Below, piece after piece: positions 14,833-23,869 of a DNA stretch of 54,896 nt. The stretch covers positions 1 through 54,896 of the forward strand of contig CANQRR010000023.1 of assembly GCA_947626285.1 (NCBI GenBank), read 5' to 3'. A model generated the notes under the pieces. The model made no database searches. It saw nothing but the letters and a program-made list of their open reading frames with translations, and had not been told where the DNA came from. The translations under genes and the position numbers were made by a program. Position 1 is the stretch's first letter. Every line of letters begins with the position of its first letter. Source of the stretch: an uncultured Lachnospiraceae bacterium. GTDB lineage: Bacteria; Bacillota; Clostridia; Lachnospirales; Lachnospiraceae.

Positions 14833-15999
14833 ATGAAGAAGAGAGTATTTGCATTCCTGCTGGCCTGCGGTCTGTGCCTTGGCACATTCGGGACTGCCGC
14901 GCTTGCGGAAGAAGGGGAAACAGAAGTTACGGCAGCAGAGACGGCAGGAGAGCTTTCCGATGATATCTACAGCTTTCAGCTGAAGCTGGACGGAGATCTC
15001 TACCAGTTCCCGATGAGCTATGCGGACTTTATTGCGAAGGGCTGGACCTGTGTGGACGATGAGACGACGGAGATGTCGCCGAATCAGTACAGCTCTTTCC
15101 GCTTCACGAAGGGAAATTTGGAGTCGTACGTGGAGGTGTTCAACCTTGGATTGAACACGGTTGCGATCACGGAGTGTACGGTGGGCGGCATGTCGGTCGA
15201 TCATTTCCAGTTCGATGACGCGCCGGAGACGGTGATCGAATTCCCGAAGGGAATCAGTTTCAATGTGTCCACCATAGACGACGTCAAGGCGGCGTGGGGC
15301 GAGCCTTCCGATACCTATGAGGGAGAACTCTACACGAAGCTGACCTACGAATATGACATCTATCAGAGCATTGAGTTTGAGTTCGATATCGAGACGGGTG
15401 TTCTCAACGATTTCGACATGGAGAACCTCACGCAGGAGGAGGGTGCGAACGACGAGGCGGCGGCCGAGGTGAGCAGCGAGCCGACCGAGGATGTGCTTGC
15501 CTACGAGGCGCCGACCGAGCTGGGCGACGACATCCATTCCGGTATCGTGGAATTTGCCGGGAACCTGTATCAGCTTCCGGCGCCGGTGTCCGTGTTTCTT
15601 GAGAACGGGTTCACGCTGAAGACGGAGGATACGGATTCCGTGGTCGCGGGCGATTACTTTGGCTGGTTCGAGATGATCAAGGACGGCAAGGAGTTCCGCG
15701 GCACGGCGGACAACTTAAGCCCGAACGCGACGACGATCGAGAATTGCTTTGTCACGGAGGTCGAGGTAGACAGCTACGATTCGGACCTTCCGCTCACGCT
15801 TCCGGGCGGTATCTCCAACCACATGAGCGCGGACGATCTGATGCCGATTCTTGAGACGCTTCCGTATGAGGTGAGCAGCGATACCGACGACTACACCTAC
15901 TACACGGTGCAGGAGAAGGACAACTACGACTGGAACATCAACATCACGGTAAAGAAAGAGGACAACAGCGTCATATCGCTCGCATTCGAAAACCGCTAA
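14833..15999 (+). CDS. Secreted protein with two related domains, function unknown
   Basis: The 388-residue protein starts with a signal peptide (cleavage likely after ALA, about residue 25) and is very acidic. Two similar halves follow. The first begins DDIYSFQLKLDGDLYQFP near residue 43, the second DDIHSGIVEFAGNLYQLP near residue 231, giving a period of about 188 residues. Both share a pattern of an aromatic strand, an FI/FLxxGWxx turn and a P(K/G)GIS(F/N) motif. An acidic linker joins them. I do not recognise the family and see no catalytic residues. AGGAGG precedes the ATG. It is a single-gene unit between the tRNA-Gly and rimP promoters. An internal LLAC could be read as a lipobox but is poorly placed. 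Confidence 0.75.
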   Translation: MKKRVFAFLLACGLCLGTFGTAALAEEGETEVTAAETAGELSDDIYSFQLKLDGDLYQFPMSYADFIAKGWTCVDDETTEMSPNQYSSFRFTKGNLESYVEVFNLGLNTVAITECTVGGMSVDHFQFDDAPETVIEFPKGISFNVSTIDDVKAAWGEPSDTYEGELYTKLTYEYDIYQSIEFEFDIETGVLNDFDMENLTQEEGANDEAAAEVSSEPTEDVLAYEAPTELGDDIHSGIVEFAGNLYQLPAPVSVFLENGFTLKTEDTDSVVAGDYFGWFEMIKDGKEFRGTADNLSPNATTIENCFVTEVEVDSYDSDLPLTLPGGISNHMSADDLMPILETLPYEVSSDTDDYTYYTVQEKDNYDWNINITVKKEDNSVISLAFENR

Positions 16000-16010
16000 A
16001 CGGGTTTTTC
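15989..16010 (+). terminator. Weak terminator after the two-repeat protein
   Basis: A short stem (AAAACC with GGTTTT, extendable with bulges) runs into TTTTT. It overlaps the last codons of the gene. Plausible but weak. Confidence 0.4.
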
Positions 16011-16033
16011 GGCTAAGTTTCCGAATAAAATGC

Positions 16034-16062
16034 TTGCAATTGCCGGAAAATGGTGGTATGAT
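16034..16062 (+). promoter_or_regulatory. Promoter of the rimP-nusA-infB operon
   Basis: TTGCAA (16034-16039) and TATGAT (16057-16062) are 17 bases apart. Transcription should start near 16069, leaving a leader of about 100 bases. Confidence 0.75.
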
Positions 16063-16090
16063 TGCTGAGAATTGAATGGTAATGTCAGAT

Positions 16091-16124
16091 AGAAAGTGGG
16101 CCGAAGCGGTCCACTTTCTTGTTT
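16091..16124 (+). terminator. Attenuator-like hairpin in the rimP leader
   Basis: A 12-bp stem (16091-16102 with 16108-16119, one G-U) closes a 5-base loop GAAGC and runs into TTGTTT. It lies about 20 bases inside the predicted transcript, before the first gene, so it looks like a terminator controlling read-through into the operon. Confidence 0.65.
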
Positions 16125-16168
16125 GGAACAGGAAAAGAAAAGAAAGAATCAGGCATTGGAGGGATGGG

Positions 16169-16636
16169 ATGAGTAAAAGGGAGACGTATGAGCAGAAGAC
16201 CGAAGAGCTTCTGCTGCCGCTTGTCGAACAGCACGGGTTCGAGCTGGTGGACGTGGAGTATGTGAAAGAGGGCGGAAACTGGTACCTGCGCGCATACATC
16301 GACAAGCCCGGCGGGATTACGGTGGACGACTGCGAGCTGGTAAGCCGCGCGCTCAGCGACCGGCTGGACGAGAAGGACTTTATCGAGGACAGTTACATCT
16401 TGGAGGTCAGTTCTCCGGGACTTGGCAGGCCGCTGCGCAAGGACAAGGATTTTGCGAGGAGCATCGGGGAAGAGGTCGAGGTGAAGACCTTTAAGGCGGT
16501 CAACCATCAGAAAGAATTTACCGGTATTCTCAGAGAATACGATAAAGATAAGATCATCATCGAAATGGAAAATCAGGAAACAATGGAGTTCGCGCGGGCG
16601 GATATCGCACTGGTGCGGCTGGCATTTGATTTCTAA
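16169..16636 (+). CDS. rimP: Ribosome maturation factor RimP
   Basis: RimP assists maturation of the 30S subunit in the cytoplasm. The 155-residue protein has the family's N-terminal alpha/beta domain (FELVDVEYVKEGGNWYLR) with YIDKPGGITVDDC, the diagnostic VSSPGLGRPL motif, and a C-terminal SH3-like barrel ending in IALVRLAFDF. I chose the ATG at 16169 because GGAGGG lies 5 bases upstream; the 31 codons before it cover the leader hairpin. It is the first gene of the translation operon, with nusA 15 bases downstream. The upstream hairpin suggests attenuation. Confidence 0.93.
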   Translation: MSKRETYEQKTEELLLPLVEQHGFELVDVEYVKEGGNWYLRAYIDKPGGITVDDCELVSRALSDRLDEKDFIEDSYILEVSSPGLGRPLRKDKDFARSIGEEVEVKTFKAVNHQKEFTGILREYDKDKIIIEMENQETMEFARADIALVRLAFDF

Positions 16637-16651
16637 CGGGAGGACACAAGC

Positions 16652-17917
16652 ATGAATAACGAATTGTTTGAGGCACTGACGATCCTTGAGAGAGAGAAGA
16701 ACATCAGCAAGGATACTCTGCTGGAGGCGATCAGACAGTCGCTTCTGCAGGCGTGCAAAAACCACTACGACAAGTCGGAGGCAAACAACGTGGTGGTCAA
16801 CATCGACCCCGACACCTGCGAGTTTGAGGTTCACGCGGATAAGACCGTGGTGGAGAAGGTGGAGGACGATCTGGCGGAGATCAGCCTGACGAACGCAAAG
16901 CTCATAGATTCCAGATATGAGCTGGGCGATGTGGTCCAGGTGCCGATCCAGTCAAAGGAATTCAGCCGCATCGCGACGCAGAACGCGAAGAACGTGATCC
17001 TGCAGAAGATCCGCGAGGAAGAGCGCAAGGTGCTCTACAACGAATTCTATTCAAAGGAAAAGGACATTGTGACCGGTATCGTGCAGCGCTTTATCGGGCG
17101 CAACATCAGCATCAATCTAGGCCGGGCGGATGCGATCCTGAACGCCGAGGAGATGATCCGGGGCGAGAACTACCGCCCGAACCAGCGCATCAAGGTATAT
17201 GTGCTGGAGGTCCGCGACACGCCGAAGGGGCCGAAGATCCTGGTGTCCCGGACGCATCCGGAGTTCGTGAAACGGCTGTTTGAGGCCGAGGTCACGGAGG
17301 TGAAGGACGGGACCGTGGAGATCAAGAGCATCGCGAGAGAGGCGGGCAGCAGGACGAAGATGGCGGTCTGGTCGAACAATCCGGATGTGGATCCGGTCGG
17401 CGCCTGTGTGGGTCTGAACGGCGCCCGGGTCAACGCGGTCGTAGACGAGCTGCACGGTGAGAAGATCGACATCATCAACTGGGATGAGAACGCGGCGCTG
17501 CTGATCGAGAATGCGCTCAGCCCGGCGAAGGTGATCTCCGTCATCGCGGACGGCGACGAGAAGACGGCGAAGGTCGTCGTGCCGGATTACCAGCTTTCGC
17601 TTGCGATCGGAAAGGAAGGACAGAACGCACGTCTGGCGGCACGTCTGACCGGGTTTAAGATCGATATCAAGAGCGAGACGCAGGCACGTGAGTCCGGAGA
17701 CCTTCTGGAGTACGAGGAGGACTACTACGAGGACGAGTACTACGACGAGAACGGCTATTATGAGGACGGCTACTATGACGGGCAGAACGGAGACGGTTAC
17801 TACGAAGGCCAGGAGGGCGACGGCTACTACGAGGAGCAGCCGGAGGACGGATATTACTATGAGGAAGGCCAGGAATATCCGGAGTCTGACGAGGGATCCG
17901 GCGACGGACAGGAGTAA
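16652..17917 (+). CDS. nusA: Transcription factor NusA with acidic tyrosine-rich tail
   Basis: NusA binds RNA polymerase and modulates pausing, termination and antitermination. The 421-residue protein has the N-terminal polymerase-binding domain (about 1-130), an S1 domain (about 132-200) and two KH domains (about 200-345) with the motifs NGARVNAVVDEL and IGKEGQNARLAAR. Firmicutes NusA normally ends soon after the second KH domain. Here about 70 residues follow, with 17 tyrosines, mostly as YY pairs between Glu, Asp and Gly, and no Lys or Arg. The tail is encoded in frame and ends just before ylxR, so it is not a frameshift artefact. GGAGG precedes the ATG. Confidence 0.95.
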   Translation: MNNELFEALTILEREKNISKDTLLEAIRQSLLQACKNHYDKSEANNVVVNIDPDTCEFEVHADKTVVEKVEDDLAEISLTNAKLIDSRYELGDVVQVPIQSKEFSRIATQNAKNVILQKIREEERKVLYNEFYSKEKDIVTGIVQRFIGRNISINLGRADAILNAEEMIRGENYRPNQRIKVYVLEVRDTPKGPKILVSRTHPEFVKRLFEAEVTEVKDGTVEIKSIAREAGSRTKMAVWSNNPDVDPVGACVGLNGARVNAVVDELHGEKIDIINWDENAALLIENALSPAKVISVIADGDEKTAKVVVPDYQLSLAIGKEGQNARLAARLTGFKIDIKSETQARESGDLLEYEEDYYEDEYYDENGYYEDGYYDGQNGDGYYEGQEGDGYYEEQPEDGYYYEEGQEYPESDEGSGDGQE

Positions 17918-17920
17918 GCG

Positions 17921-18202
17921 ATGGCAGGTCAGGCAAAGAAGATTCCGCTGCGCAAATGCACGGGATGCCAGGAGATGAAAAATAAGAAAGAGATGATTCG
18001 GATTCTGCGAACGTCGGAGGGTGAGATCGTTCTGGACGCGACCGGCCGGAAAAACGGACGCGGGGCGTATGTCTGCCGTTCGATGGAGTGCTTTGAGAAG
18101 GCGGTCCGGAACAAAGGGATCGAGCGGTCCCTGAAGGTGAAGGTGCCCGAGGAGACCTATGGGGATCTGAAGAAGGAGATTGAATCGATTGAGAAGAGAT
18201 AA
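17921..18202 (+). CDS. ylxR: YlxR/RnpM family RNA-binding protein (DUF448)
   Basis: This 93-residue protein has the family signatures PLRKCTGCQ near the N terminus and GRGAYVC in the middle, with a basic surface for nucleic acid. YlxR has been reported as a modulator of RNase P (RnpM) and as a nucleoid-associated regulator in Firmicutes. GGAG lies 8 bases before the ATG, 3 bases after the nusA stop. Its end overlaps the likely start of ylxQ, so the two are translationally coupled. Confidence 0.9.
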   Translation: MAGQAKKIPLRKCTGCQEMKNKKEMIRILRTSEGEIVLDATGRKNGRGAYVCRSMECFEKAVRNKGIERSLKVKVPEETYGDLKKEIESIEKR

Positions 18203-18509
18203 CGTGTTGTCGCTGGTGGGTATCGCGAAAAAGGCGGGCAAGATCGCATCCGGTGAATTTCAGACGGAACAGGCCGTCAAATCGGGAAAGGCCGGTCTCG
18301 TAATCGTTTCGGAGGAGGCTTCGGAGAACACGAAGAAAAAATTCCGGGACATGTGTGACTTTTATCGGGTACCCGTGTTTTTCTACGGTGGGAAAGAGCA
18401 GCTTGGCGCAGCGATCGGGTGTGAATTTCGGGCGTCCCTTGCAGTTACGGATGAGGGACTATCAAGGTCGATAGAAAAGAAGTTGGAGTGTAAGGGACGG
18501 GAGGTATGA
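18189..18509 (+). CDS. ylxQ: L7Ae/L30e-family RNA-binding protein YlxQ
   Basis: The 106-residue protein belongs to the L7Ae/L30e/S12e family. These bind kink-turn RNA, and this member is the usual companion of ylxR in the nusA-infB operon. The family core is visible: [19 protein letters not shown], then [16 protein letters not shown]. The start is uncertain. There is no ATG; TTG codons lie at 18180 and 18189. I prefer 18189, since GAAGGAG (18173-18178) is then 10 bases upstream, against 1 base for 18180. Either way it overlaps the end of ylxR. Confidence 0.82.
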   Translation: MRRDNVLSLVGIAKKAGKIASGEFQTEQAVKSGKAGLVIVSEEASENTKKKFRDMCDFYRVPVFFYGGKEQLGAAIGCEFRASLAVTDEGLSRSIEKKLECKGREV

Positions 18510-18511
18510 GT

Positions 18512-21397
18512 ATGGCGAAAATCAGAGTTCATGAGCTGGCAAAGGAATTGGAGAAAGAGAATAAAGAGATCATTGCGGTGTTGCAGGAGCTTGGGGTGGA
18601 GGTAAAGAGCCACATGAGCGCGGTGGAGGACGAGGCCGCCGGAAAGATCCGCGGACTGTTCGCGTCCGGGAAGACAGCGAAGAAGACGGAAAAGGCAGCT
18701 TCCAAAGAGGAAGAGCCTGCGAAGAGCGCGCCGGAGCAGGAGGCTCCCGCAGCTGAGGAATCCGCGCAGAAAATGGAAGCGCCTGCCGCGCCGCCGAAGA
18801 AGAAAAATATCATTCAGGTGTTCCGGCCGCAGAACAGCAAGACCGGCATGGTGAAGCCGGGCGGCAGACCGAGACCGCAGGGACAGGGCGGCATGAGACT
18901 GCAGGGACAGCCGGGCATGAGGCCGCAGGGACAGCCGGGCATGAGACCACAGGGACAGCCGGGCATGAGACCACAGGGACAGCCGGGCATGAGGCCGCAG
19001 GGACAGCCGGGCATGAGGCCGCAGGGACAGCCAGGCATGAGGCCACAGGGACAGCCGGGCGTGAGGCAGCAGGGGCAGCCGGGCGTGAGGCCGCAGGGAC
19101 AGCCGGGTACAAGACCGCAGGCGCCGGCCGGGGCGAGACCGGTCTCCGCGCAGGAGGCGAGACCGCAGATGCAGGGCGGCGTAAGGCCGCAGAGCCCGCA
19201 GGGCAGCGCACGTCCGCAGGGCCAGAGCGGTGCAAGACCGCAGAGTTCACAGACGCCGGGCGGAACACGTCCGCAGGGCGGAAGATACCAGGGCGACGGA
19301 CAGGGCAGAGGTCCGAACAGGAGCCAGGGAAGCGGTCGTTTCAGCGGTGAAGGCCAGAACCGCGGTCCGGGCGGACGCTTTGGCGGCGACGGACAGGGAA
19401 GAGGTCCGGGCAGAGGCCAGGGCGGCGGACGTCTGACCGGGATTCCGAAGCCGCAGGCGGACAGCAAGCCGATGGAGAAGGAGAGCCGCAAGCGCACAGA
19501 ACGCGGCGACCGGAACCGCGGCGATAAGGGAGATAAGTTCGACCGGCTTGAGAAGAACGCGCGTCAGAACCAGAAGGGCGGCATGAAGAAGGGACAGCAG
19601 CCGAAGGCTCCTGTCCAGAAGCCGGCGGAGAAGCCGGAGGACACGATCCGCAACATCACTATCCCGGAGAAGCTTACGATCTCCGAGCTTGCCGAGGCAA
19701 TGAAGGTGCAGGCGTCCGCGATCGTGAAGAAGCTGTTTCTGCAGGGCACGATGGTGACGGTGAACCAGGAGATCGACTTCGATCAGGCGGAGGAGATCGC
19801 GCTTGAGTTCAACTGTATCTGTGAGAAAGAAGTAAAGGTAAACGTGATCGAGGAGCTGCTTAAGGAAGAGGAAGATCCGGAGGAGACGCTTGTTCCGAGA
19901 TCTCCGGTCGTCTGTGTGATGGGACACGTCGACCACGGCAAGACCTCTCTCCTTGACGCGATCCGCAACACGCACGTGATCGACAAGGAGGCGGGCGGCA
20001 TCACCCAGCACATCGGCGCTTACGTGGTGTCTGTGAACGGACAGAAGATCACCTTCCTTGACACGCCGGGCCATGAGGCGTTCACGGCGATGCGCATGCG
20101 AGGCGCGAACGCGACGGATATCGCGATCCTGGTGGTCGCGGCGGACGACGGCGTGATGCCGCAGACGATCGAGGCGATCAGCCATGCCAAGGCGGCGGGA
20201 ATCGACATCATCGTGGCGATCAACAAGATCGACAAGCCGAGCGCAAACGTGGAGCGCGTGAAGCAGGAGCTCTCCGAGTATGAGCTTGTGCCGGAGGACT
20301 GGGGCGGAAGCACGGTCTTTGTCCCGGTGTCCGCGCATACGCATGAGGGAATCGATACGTTGCTTGAGATGATCCTGCTCACCGCGGAGGTGGCGGAGCT
20401 CAAGGCGAATCCGAAGAGGAAAGCGAGAGGCCTTGTCATCGAGGCGGAGCTCGACAAGGGCAAGGGCCCGGTGGCGACCGTGCTGGTACAGAAGGGTACG
20501 CTTCATGTCGGCGATCCGATCGCGGCGGGAAGCTGCTACGGAAAAGTCCGCGCTATGATGGACGACAAGGGACGCCGCGTGAAGGAGGCGGGCCCGTCCA
20601 CGCCGGTCGAGATCCTTGGCTTCAGCGATGTCCCGAACGCGGGCGAGATCTTCATGAGCATGGACAATGAGAAGGAAGCGAGAAGCTTTGCCGAGACCTT
20701 TATCAGCGAAGGCAAGGAGCGTCTGATCGAGGAGACAAAGGGCAGGATGTCGCTGGACGATCTGTTCAGTCAGATCCAGGCGGGCAGTCTGAAAGAGCTG
20801 GACATCATCGTCAAGGCAGATGTGCAGGGCTCCGTCGAGGCGGTGAAGCAGAGCCTGCTCAAGCTCTCGAACGACGAGGTGATCGTCAAGATCATTCACG
20901 GCGGCGTGGGTGCGATTAACGAGTCGGACGTGATCCTGGCATCCGCGTCGAACGCGATCATTATCGGTTTCAACGTGCGGCCTGACGCGATGGCGAAGGC
21001 GACCGCGGAGCACGAAGGCGTCGACATCCGGCTGTACCGCGTGATCTACGACGCGATCGCGGACGTGGAGGCTGCGATGAAGGGCATGCTGGATCCGGTC
21101 TTCGAGGAGAAGGTGATCGGACACGCGGAGGTGCGCCAGCTCTTCAAGGCGTCCGGCGTCGGCACGATCGCCGGTTCCTACGTGACCGACGGCGTGTTCC
21201 AGAGAAACTGCCTGATCCGGATCTCAAGGGACGATTCGGTGATCTACGAGGGATCTCTTGCGTCGCTGAAGCGTTTCAAGGACGATGTGAAGGAAGTCAG
21301 AGCCGGCTACGAGTGCGGCCTTGTGTTTGAGAAATTCAATGACGTCAAAGAGGAAGATAAGGTCGAGGCGTACATCATGGTCGAGGTTCCGAGATAG
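18512..21397 (+). CDS. infB: Translation initiation factor IF-2 with octapeptide-repeat linker
   Basis: IF-2 brings initiator tRNA to the 30S subunit and hydrolyses GTP on subunit joining. The 961-residue protein has an IF2_N domain (about 1-50), a long basic, Gly/Pro/Gln/Arg-rich linker (about 55-385), a second IF2_N domain (about 385-440) and the GTPase core. The GTPase motifs are GHVDHGKT (471-478), DTPGHEAF and NKID. IF-2 domains II-IV follow. The linker holds ten tandem octapeptides of type QGQPGMRP, encoded by 24-bp repeats. I chose the ATG at 18512, because GGGAGG (18499-18504) is 7 bases upstream; the ATG at 18506 is too close. Confidence 0.95.
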   Translation: MAKIRVHELAKELEKENKEIIAVLQELGVEVKSHMSAVEDEAAGKIRGLFASGKTAKKTEKAASKEEEPAKSAPEQEAPAAEESAQKMEAPAAPPKKKNIIQVFRPQNSKTGMVKPGGRPRPQGQGGMRLQGQPGMRPQGQPGMRPQGQPGMRPQGQPGMRPQGQPGMRPQGQPGMRPQGQPGVRQQGQPGVRPQGQPGTRPQAPAGARPVSAQEARPQMQGGVRPQSPQGSARPQGQSGARPQSSQTPGGTRPQGGRYQGDGQGRGPNRSQGSGRFSGEGQNRGPGGRFGGDGQGRGPGRGQGGGRLTGIPKPQADSKPMEKESRKRTERGDRNRGDKGDKFDRLEKNARQNQKGGMKKGQQPKAPVQKPAEKPEDTIRNITIPEKLTISELAEAMKVQASAIVKKLFLQGTMVTVNQEIDFDQAEEIALEFNCICEKEVKVNVIEELLKEEEDPEETLVPRSPVVCVMGHVDHGKTSLLDAIRNTHVIDKEAGGITQHIGAYVVSVNGQKITFLDTPGHEAFTAMRMRGANATDIAILVVAADDGVMPQTIEAISHAKAAGIDIIVAINKIDKPSANVERVKQELSEYELVPEDWGGSTVFVPVSAHTHEGIDTLLEMILLTAEVAELKANPKRKARGLVIEAELDKGKGPVATVLVQKGTLHVGDPIAAGSCYGKVRAMMDDKGRRVKEAGPSTPVEILGFSDVPNAGEIFMSMDNEKEARSFAETFISEGKERLIEETKGRMSLDDLFSQIQAGSLKELDIIVKADVQGSVEAVKQSLLKLSNDEVIVKIIHGGVGAINESDVILASASNAIIIGFNVRPDAMAKATAEHEGVDIRLYRVIYDAIADVEAAMKGMLDPVFEEKVIGHAEVRQLFKASGVGTIAGSYVTDGVFQRNCLIRISRDDSVIYEGSLASLKRFKDDVKEVRAGYECGLVFEKFNDVKEEDKVEAYIMVEVPR
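18878..19117 (+). repeat. Ten 24-bp tandem repeats inside infB
   Basis: Ten in-frame copies encode QGQPGMRP or close variants (first copy QGQGGMRL; last three with V or T in place of M). Copies differ mostly at third codon positions. Confidence 0.9.
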
Positions 21398-21423
21398 GCG
21401 AAAGGAAAGAATAGAGGCAGGCT

Positions 21424-21804
21424 ATGAGAAAGAACGGCATAAAGAATACAAGGATCAACGGCGAGGTGCAAAAGGAGCTCTCCCGGATCATCCAAAATGA
21501 GATCAAGGACCCGAGGATCGCTCCGATGACTTCCGTGGTGGCGGTCGAGGTGGCGCCCGATCTGAAGACGTGCAAGGCGTACATCTCCGTGCTTGGCGAT
21601 GAGAAGGCGGCGGCCGACACACTCTTGGGACTCAAAAGCGCCGAGGGCTATGTGCGCAGGCAGATCGCGCACAGTGTGAATCTGAGAAACACTCCGGAGA
21701 TCCGCTTTATCCTGGATCAGTCGATCGAGTACGGCGTGAACATGTCGAAGCTGATCGACGAGGTAGTCGGGAACGACGGGGAGAAGGAGGATGGCGATGA
21801 TTGA
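21424..21804 (+). CDS. rbfA: Ribosome-binding factor A
   Basis: RbfA is a cold-shock and 30S-maturation factor that binds near the 16S 5' helix. The 126-residue protein has the KH-like fold signature: RINGEVQKELSRIIQNEIKD near the start, then DLKTCKAYISVLGD, and ends LRNTPEIRFILDQSIEYG, typical of the family. It follows infB by 26 bases and overlaps the start of nrnA by 8 bases, fitting coupled translation in the operon. Confidence 0.94.
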   Translation: MRKNGIKNTRINGEVQKELSRIIQNEIKDPRIAPMTSVVAVEVAPDLKTCKAYISVLGDEKAAADTLLGLKSAEGYVRRQIAHSVNLRNTPEIRFILDQSIEYGVNMSKLIDEVVGNDGEKEDGDD

Positions 21805-22759
21805 GCTTGCAAAGGAACTAGAGGGCGTGCGGTCCGTGGCGATCGCGGGACATATCCGTCCGGACGGGGACGCGATCGGCTCCTGCCTTGGACTGTACCA
21901 TTATCTGAAAAAGAATTACCCGGAGATCGAGGCGGCCGTCTATCTGGAGAAGATTCCGCGCGCATATCACATCATTCCGGGTGTGGACGAAGTCCGGCAC
22001 GAGATCCCGCAGGAGATTGACTGCGACCTGTTCTTCTGCCTGGACTGTGCGGATGAGTTCCGGCTTGGGGACGCGGGAGCATTTCGGAAACAGGCGAAGC
22101 GGACGATCTGCATCGACCATCACATCAGCAACAGCGGTTTTGGAGACGTCGATTACATCGTCCCGGACGCGAGCTCCACTTCCGAGCTGGTCGTGCGGAT
22201 CCTGGAGGAGGAGAAGATTCCGTTTGAGGCGGCGGAGGCGCTCTACATGGGGATCGTGCACGACACGGGTGTGTTCCGGCACTCATGTACGTCCCCGGAG
22301 ACGATGGAGATGGCGGCGCGGCTGATGCGCAGGGGAATTGATGGGTCGAAGATCATCAACGCCACGTATTACGACAAATCCTATTACCAGAGACTGATCC
22401 ACGGCAAGGCGCTGATGGAGAGCACGCTTTTGGAGGACGGAAAGGTGATCTTCAGCTTTGTCCGGCGCAAGGAGATGGACTTCTTCGATGTGGAGACTTC
22501 GGATCTGGACGGCATCGTCGAGACGCTTGTGGGCACATATGGCGTGGAAGTGGCGATCTTCCTCTACGAGACGGAACCGGACATGAACAAGGTCAGCATG
22601 CGCTCAAAATCGCTGGTCGACGTGAGCCGCGTGGCGCAGCAGTTCGGCGGTGGCGGTCATGTGCGCGCGGCCGGGTGCAATATGAAAGGGACGGCCTACG
22701 AGGTGTTGCAGCAGCTTCTGGCGCCCATCAAAAGCCAGCTTGAGGGCGGAGAACAGTGA
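21797..22759 (+). CDS. nrnA: Bifunctional oligoribonuclease/PAP phosphatase NrnA (DHH/DHHA1)
   Basis: NrnA degrades short RNA oligonucleotides and dephosphorylates pAp. The 320-residue protein carries the DHH phosphoesterase motifs HIRPDGDAIGS, LDCAD and IDHHISN, a VHDTGVFRH segment, and the DHHA1 C-terminal motif GGGGHVRAAG. I chose the ATG at 21797, 6 bases after GGAGG (21786-21790); the ATG at 21791 touches that site. It overlaps rbfA upstream, and its stop overlaps the truB GTG start by 4 bases. Confidence 0.92.
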   Translation: MIELAKELEGVRSVAIAGHIRPDGDAIGSCLGLYHYLKKNYPEIEAAVYLEKIPRAYHIIPGVDEVRHEIPQEIDCDLFFCLDCADEFRLGDAGAFRKQAKRTICIDHHISNSGFGDVDYIVPDASSTSELVVRILEEEKIPFEAAEALYMGIVHDTGVFRHSCTSPETMEMAARLMRRGIDGSKIINATYYDKSYYQRLIHGKALMESTLLEDGKVIFSFVRRKEMDFFDVETSDLDGIVETLVGTYGVEVAIFLYETEPDMNKVSMRSKSLVDVSRVAQQFGGGGHVRAAGCNMKGTAYEVLQQLLAPIKSQLEGGEQ

Positions 22760-23745
22760 TTGACGGAATTCTGAATATCTATAAGGAAAGCGGCTACACT
22801 TCGCATGATGTGGTGGCGAAGCTGCGTGGGATCCTGCGTCAGAAGCGGATCGGGCACACAGGAACGCTTGACCCGGAGGCGGAGGGCGTGCTCCCGGTCT
22901 GTCTGGGGAAGGCGACGAAGGTCTGCGAGCGGATCACGGACCGGGATAAGACCTATCGAGCCGTGTTGCTGCTGGGGACGACGACCGACACACAGGACGC
23001 GACGGGGCGGATTCTTGCGACGAAGCCCGTGTGTTGTACGGAGGACGCGGCGCGCGCGTGCATTCAGGGCTTCGTCGGAGAACAGGAGCAGATTCCGCCG
23101 ATGTACTCGGCGCTCAAGGTCGGGGGAAAGAAGCTGTACGACTTGGCGCGCCAGGGGATCGAGGTAGAGCGCAAACCTCGCAGGATCACGATTCGGGAGA
23201 TTCTGATCGAGGAGGTTCATCTTCCGGAGATCACGCTGATCGTGACCTGTTCCAAGGGAACCTACATCAGAACTCTGTGCCACGACATCGGGCAGGCGCT
23301 TGGCTGCGGCGGCTGTATGAAGTCGCTGCTGCGCACGAAAGCCGGGCCCTTTTTGCTGAAGGACAGCGTGAAGCTCTCAGTCGTGGAGCAATACCGGGAC
23401 GAGGAGCGCCTGGACGAATTGCTTCAGAAGACGGATTCTGTGTTTATGCAGTTTCCGGCGCTGATGCTGACGGAAGAGGCGGAGCGCCTGGTAAAAAACG
23501 GGAACGCGTTATCGCCGGAGCTGTTGGAGAAATGTACCTTGCTGTGCGAAGGCGTCCGGGCGGAAGCGGATACGCACTTTGAAGCGGACCGCGCGGGCGA
23601 CCGTGTTCGATTTCCAGGGCGGGCGACTGCTGGCGACGTCTTCCCGGAGATGGTTCGCGTATATGGCGTCGACCGAACGTTCCTGGCCCTGTATGAATGG
23701 AACGCGCAAAGGCGCAGCCTGTGTGCAAAGACCATGTTCCTGTGA
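22756..23745 (+). CDS. truB: tRNA pseudouridine(55) synthase TruB
   Basis: TruB makes pseudouridine 55 in the T loop of tRNAs. The 329-residue protein has KRIGHTGTLDPEAEGVLPVC with the catalytic Asp in GTLDP, the PPMYSALKVGGKKLYDLAR segment and the CSKGTYIRTL motif, all standard for the family. Translation begins at GTG in a GTGA overlap with the nrnA stop. The C-terminal PUA-like part is long and divergent but ends with a normal VRVY-FLALYEW pattern, so there is no frameshift. Confidence 0.94.
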   Translation: MIDGILNIYKESGYTSHDVVAKLRGILRQKRIGHTGTLDPEAEGVLPVCLGKATKVCERITDRDKTYRAVLLLGTTTDTQDATGRILATKPVCCTEDAARACIQGFVGEQEQIPPMYSALKVGGKKLYDLARQGIEVERKPRRITIREILIEEVHLPEITLIVTCSKGTYIRTLCHDIGQALGCGGCMKSLLRTKAGPFLLKDSVKLSVVEQYRDEERLDELLQKTDSVFMQFPALMLTEEAERLVKNGNALSPELLEKCTLLCEGVRAEADTHFEADRAGDRVRFPGRATAGDVFPEMVRVYGVDRTFLALYEWNAQRRSLCAKTMFL

Positions 23746-23869
23746 GAATGCCATTTGGTGCAGACTGGGATGCCCACTGCAGACAGAGTGGCGCCGAAGC
23801 ATGGCTGTTTTGAGTTTTTTTAGAGAATGCAGTGATAGACTCTGATTTTAAGAAGATGAAGTGAGGCAG

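Noticed and set aside
18878-19117. Tandem repeats resembling a CRISPR array
   Set aside because: The units abut without spacers and are in frame within infB.
19247-21124. A 625-residue minus-strand frame antisense to infB
   Set aside because: Same cause; the plus strand has full IF-2 motifs.
23500-23745. Frameshift at the end of truB
   Set aside because: The divergent C terminus still ends with the normal VRVY and FLALYEW pattern in the same frame.
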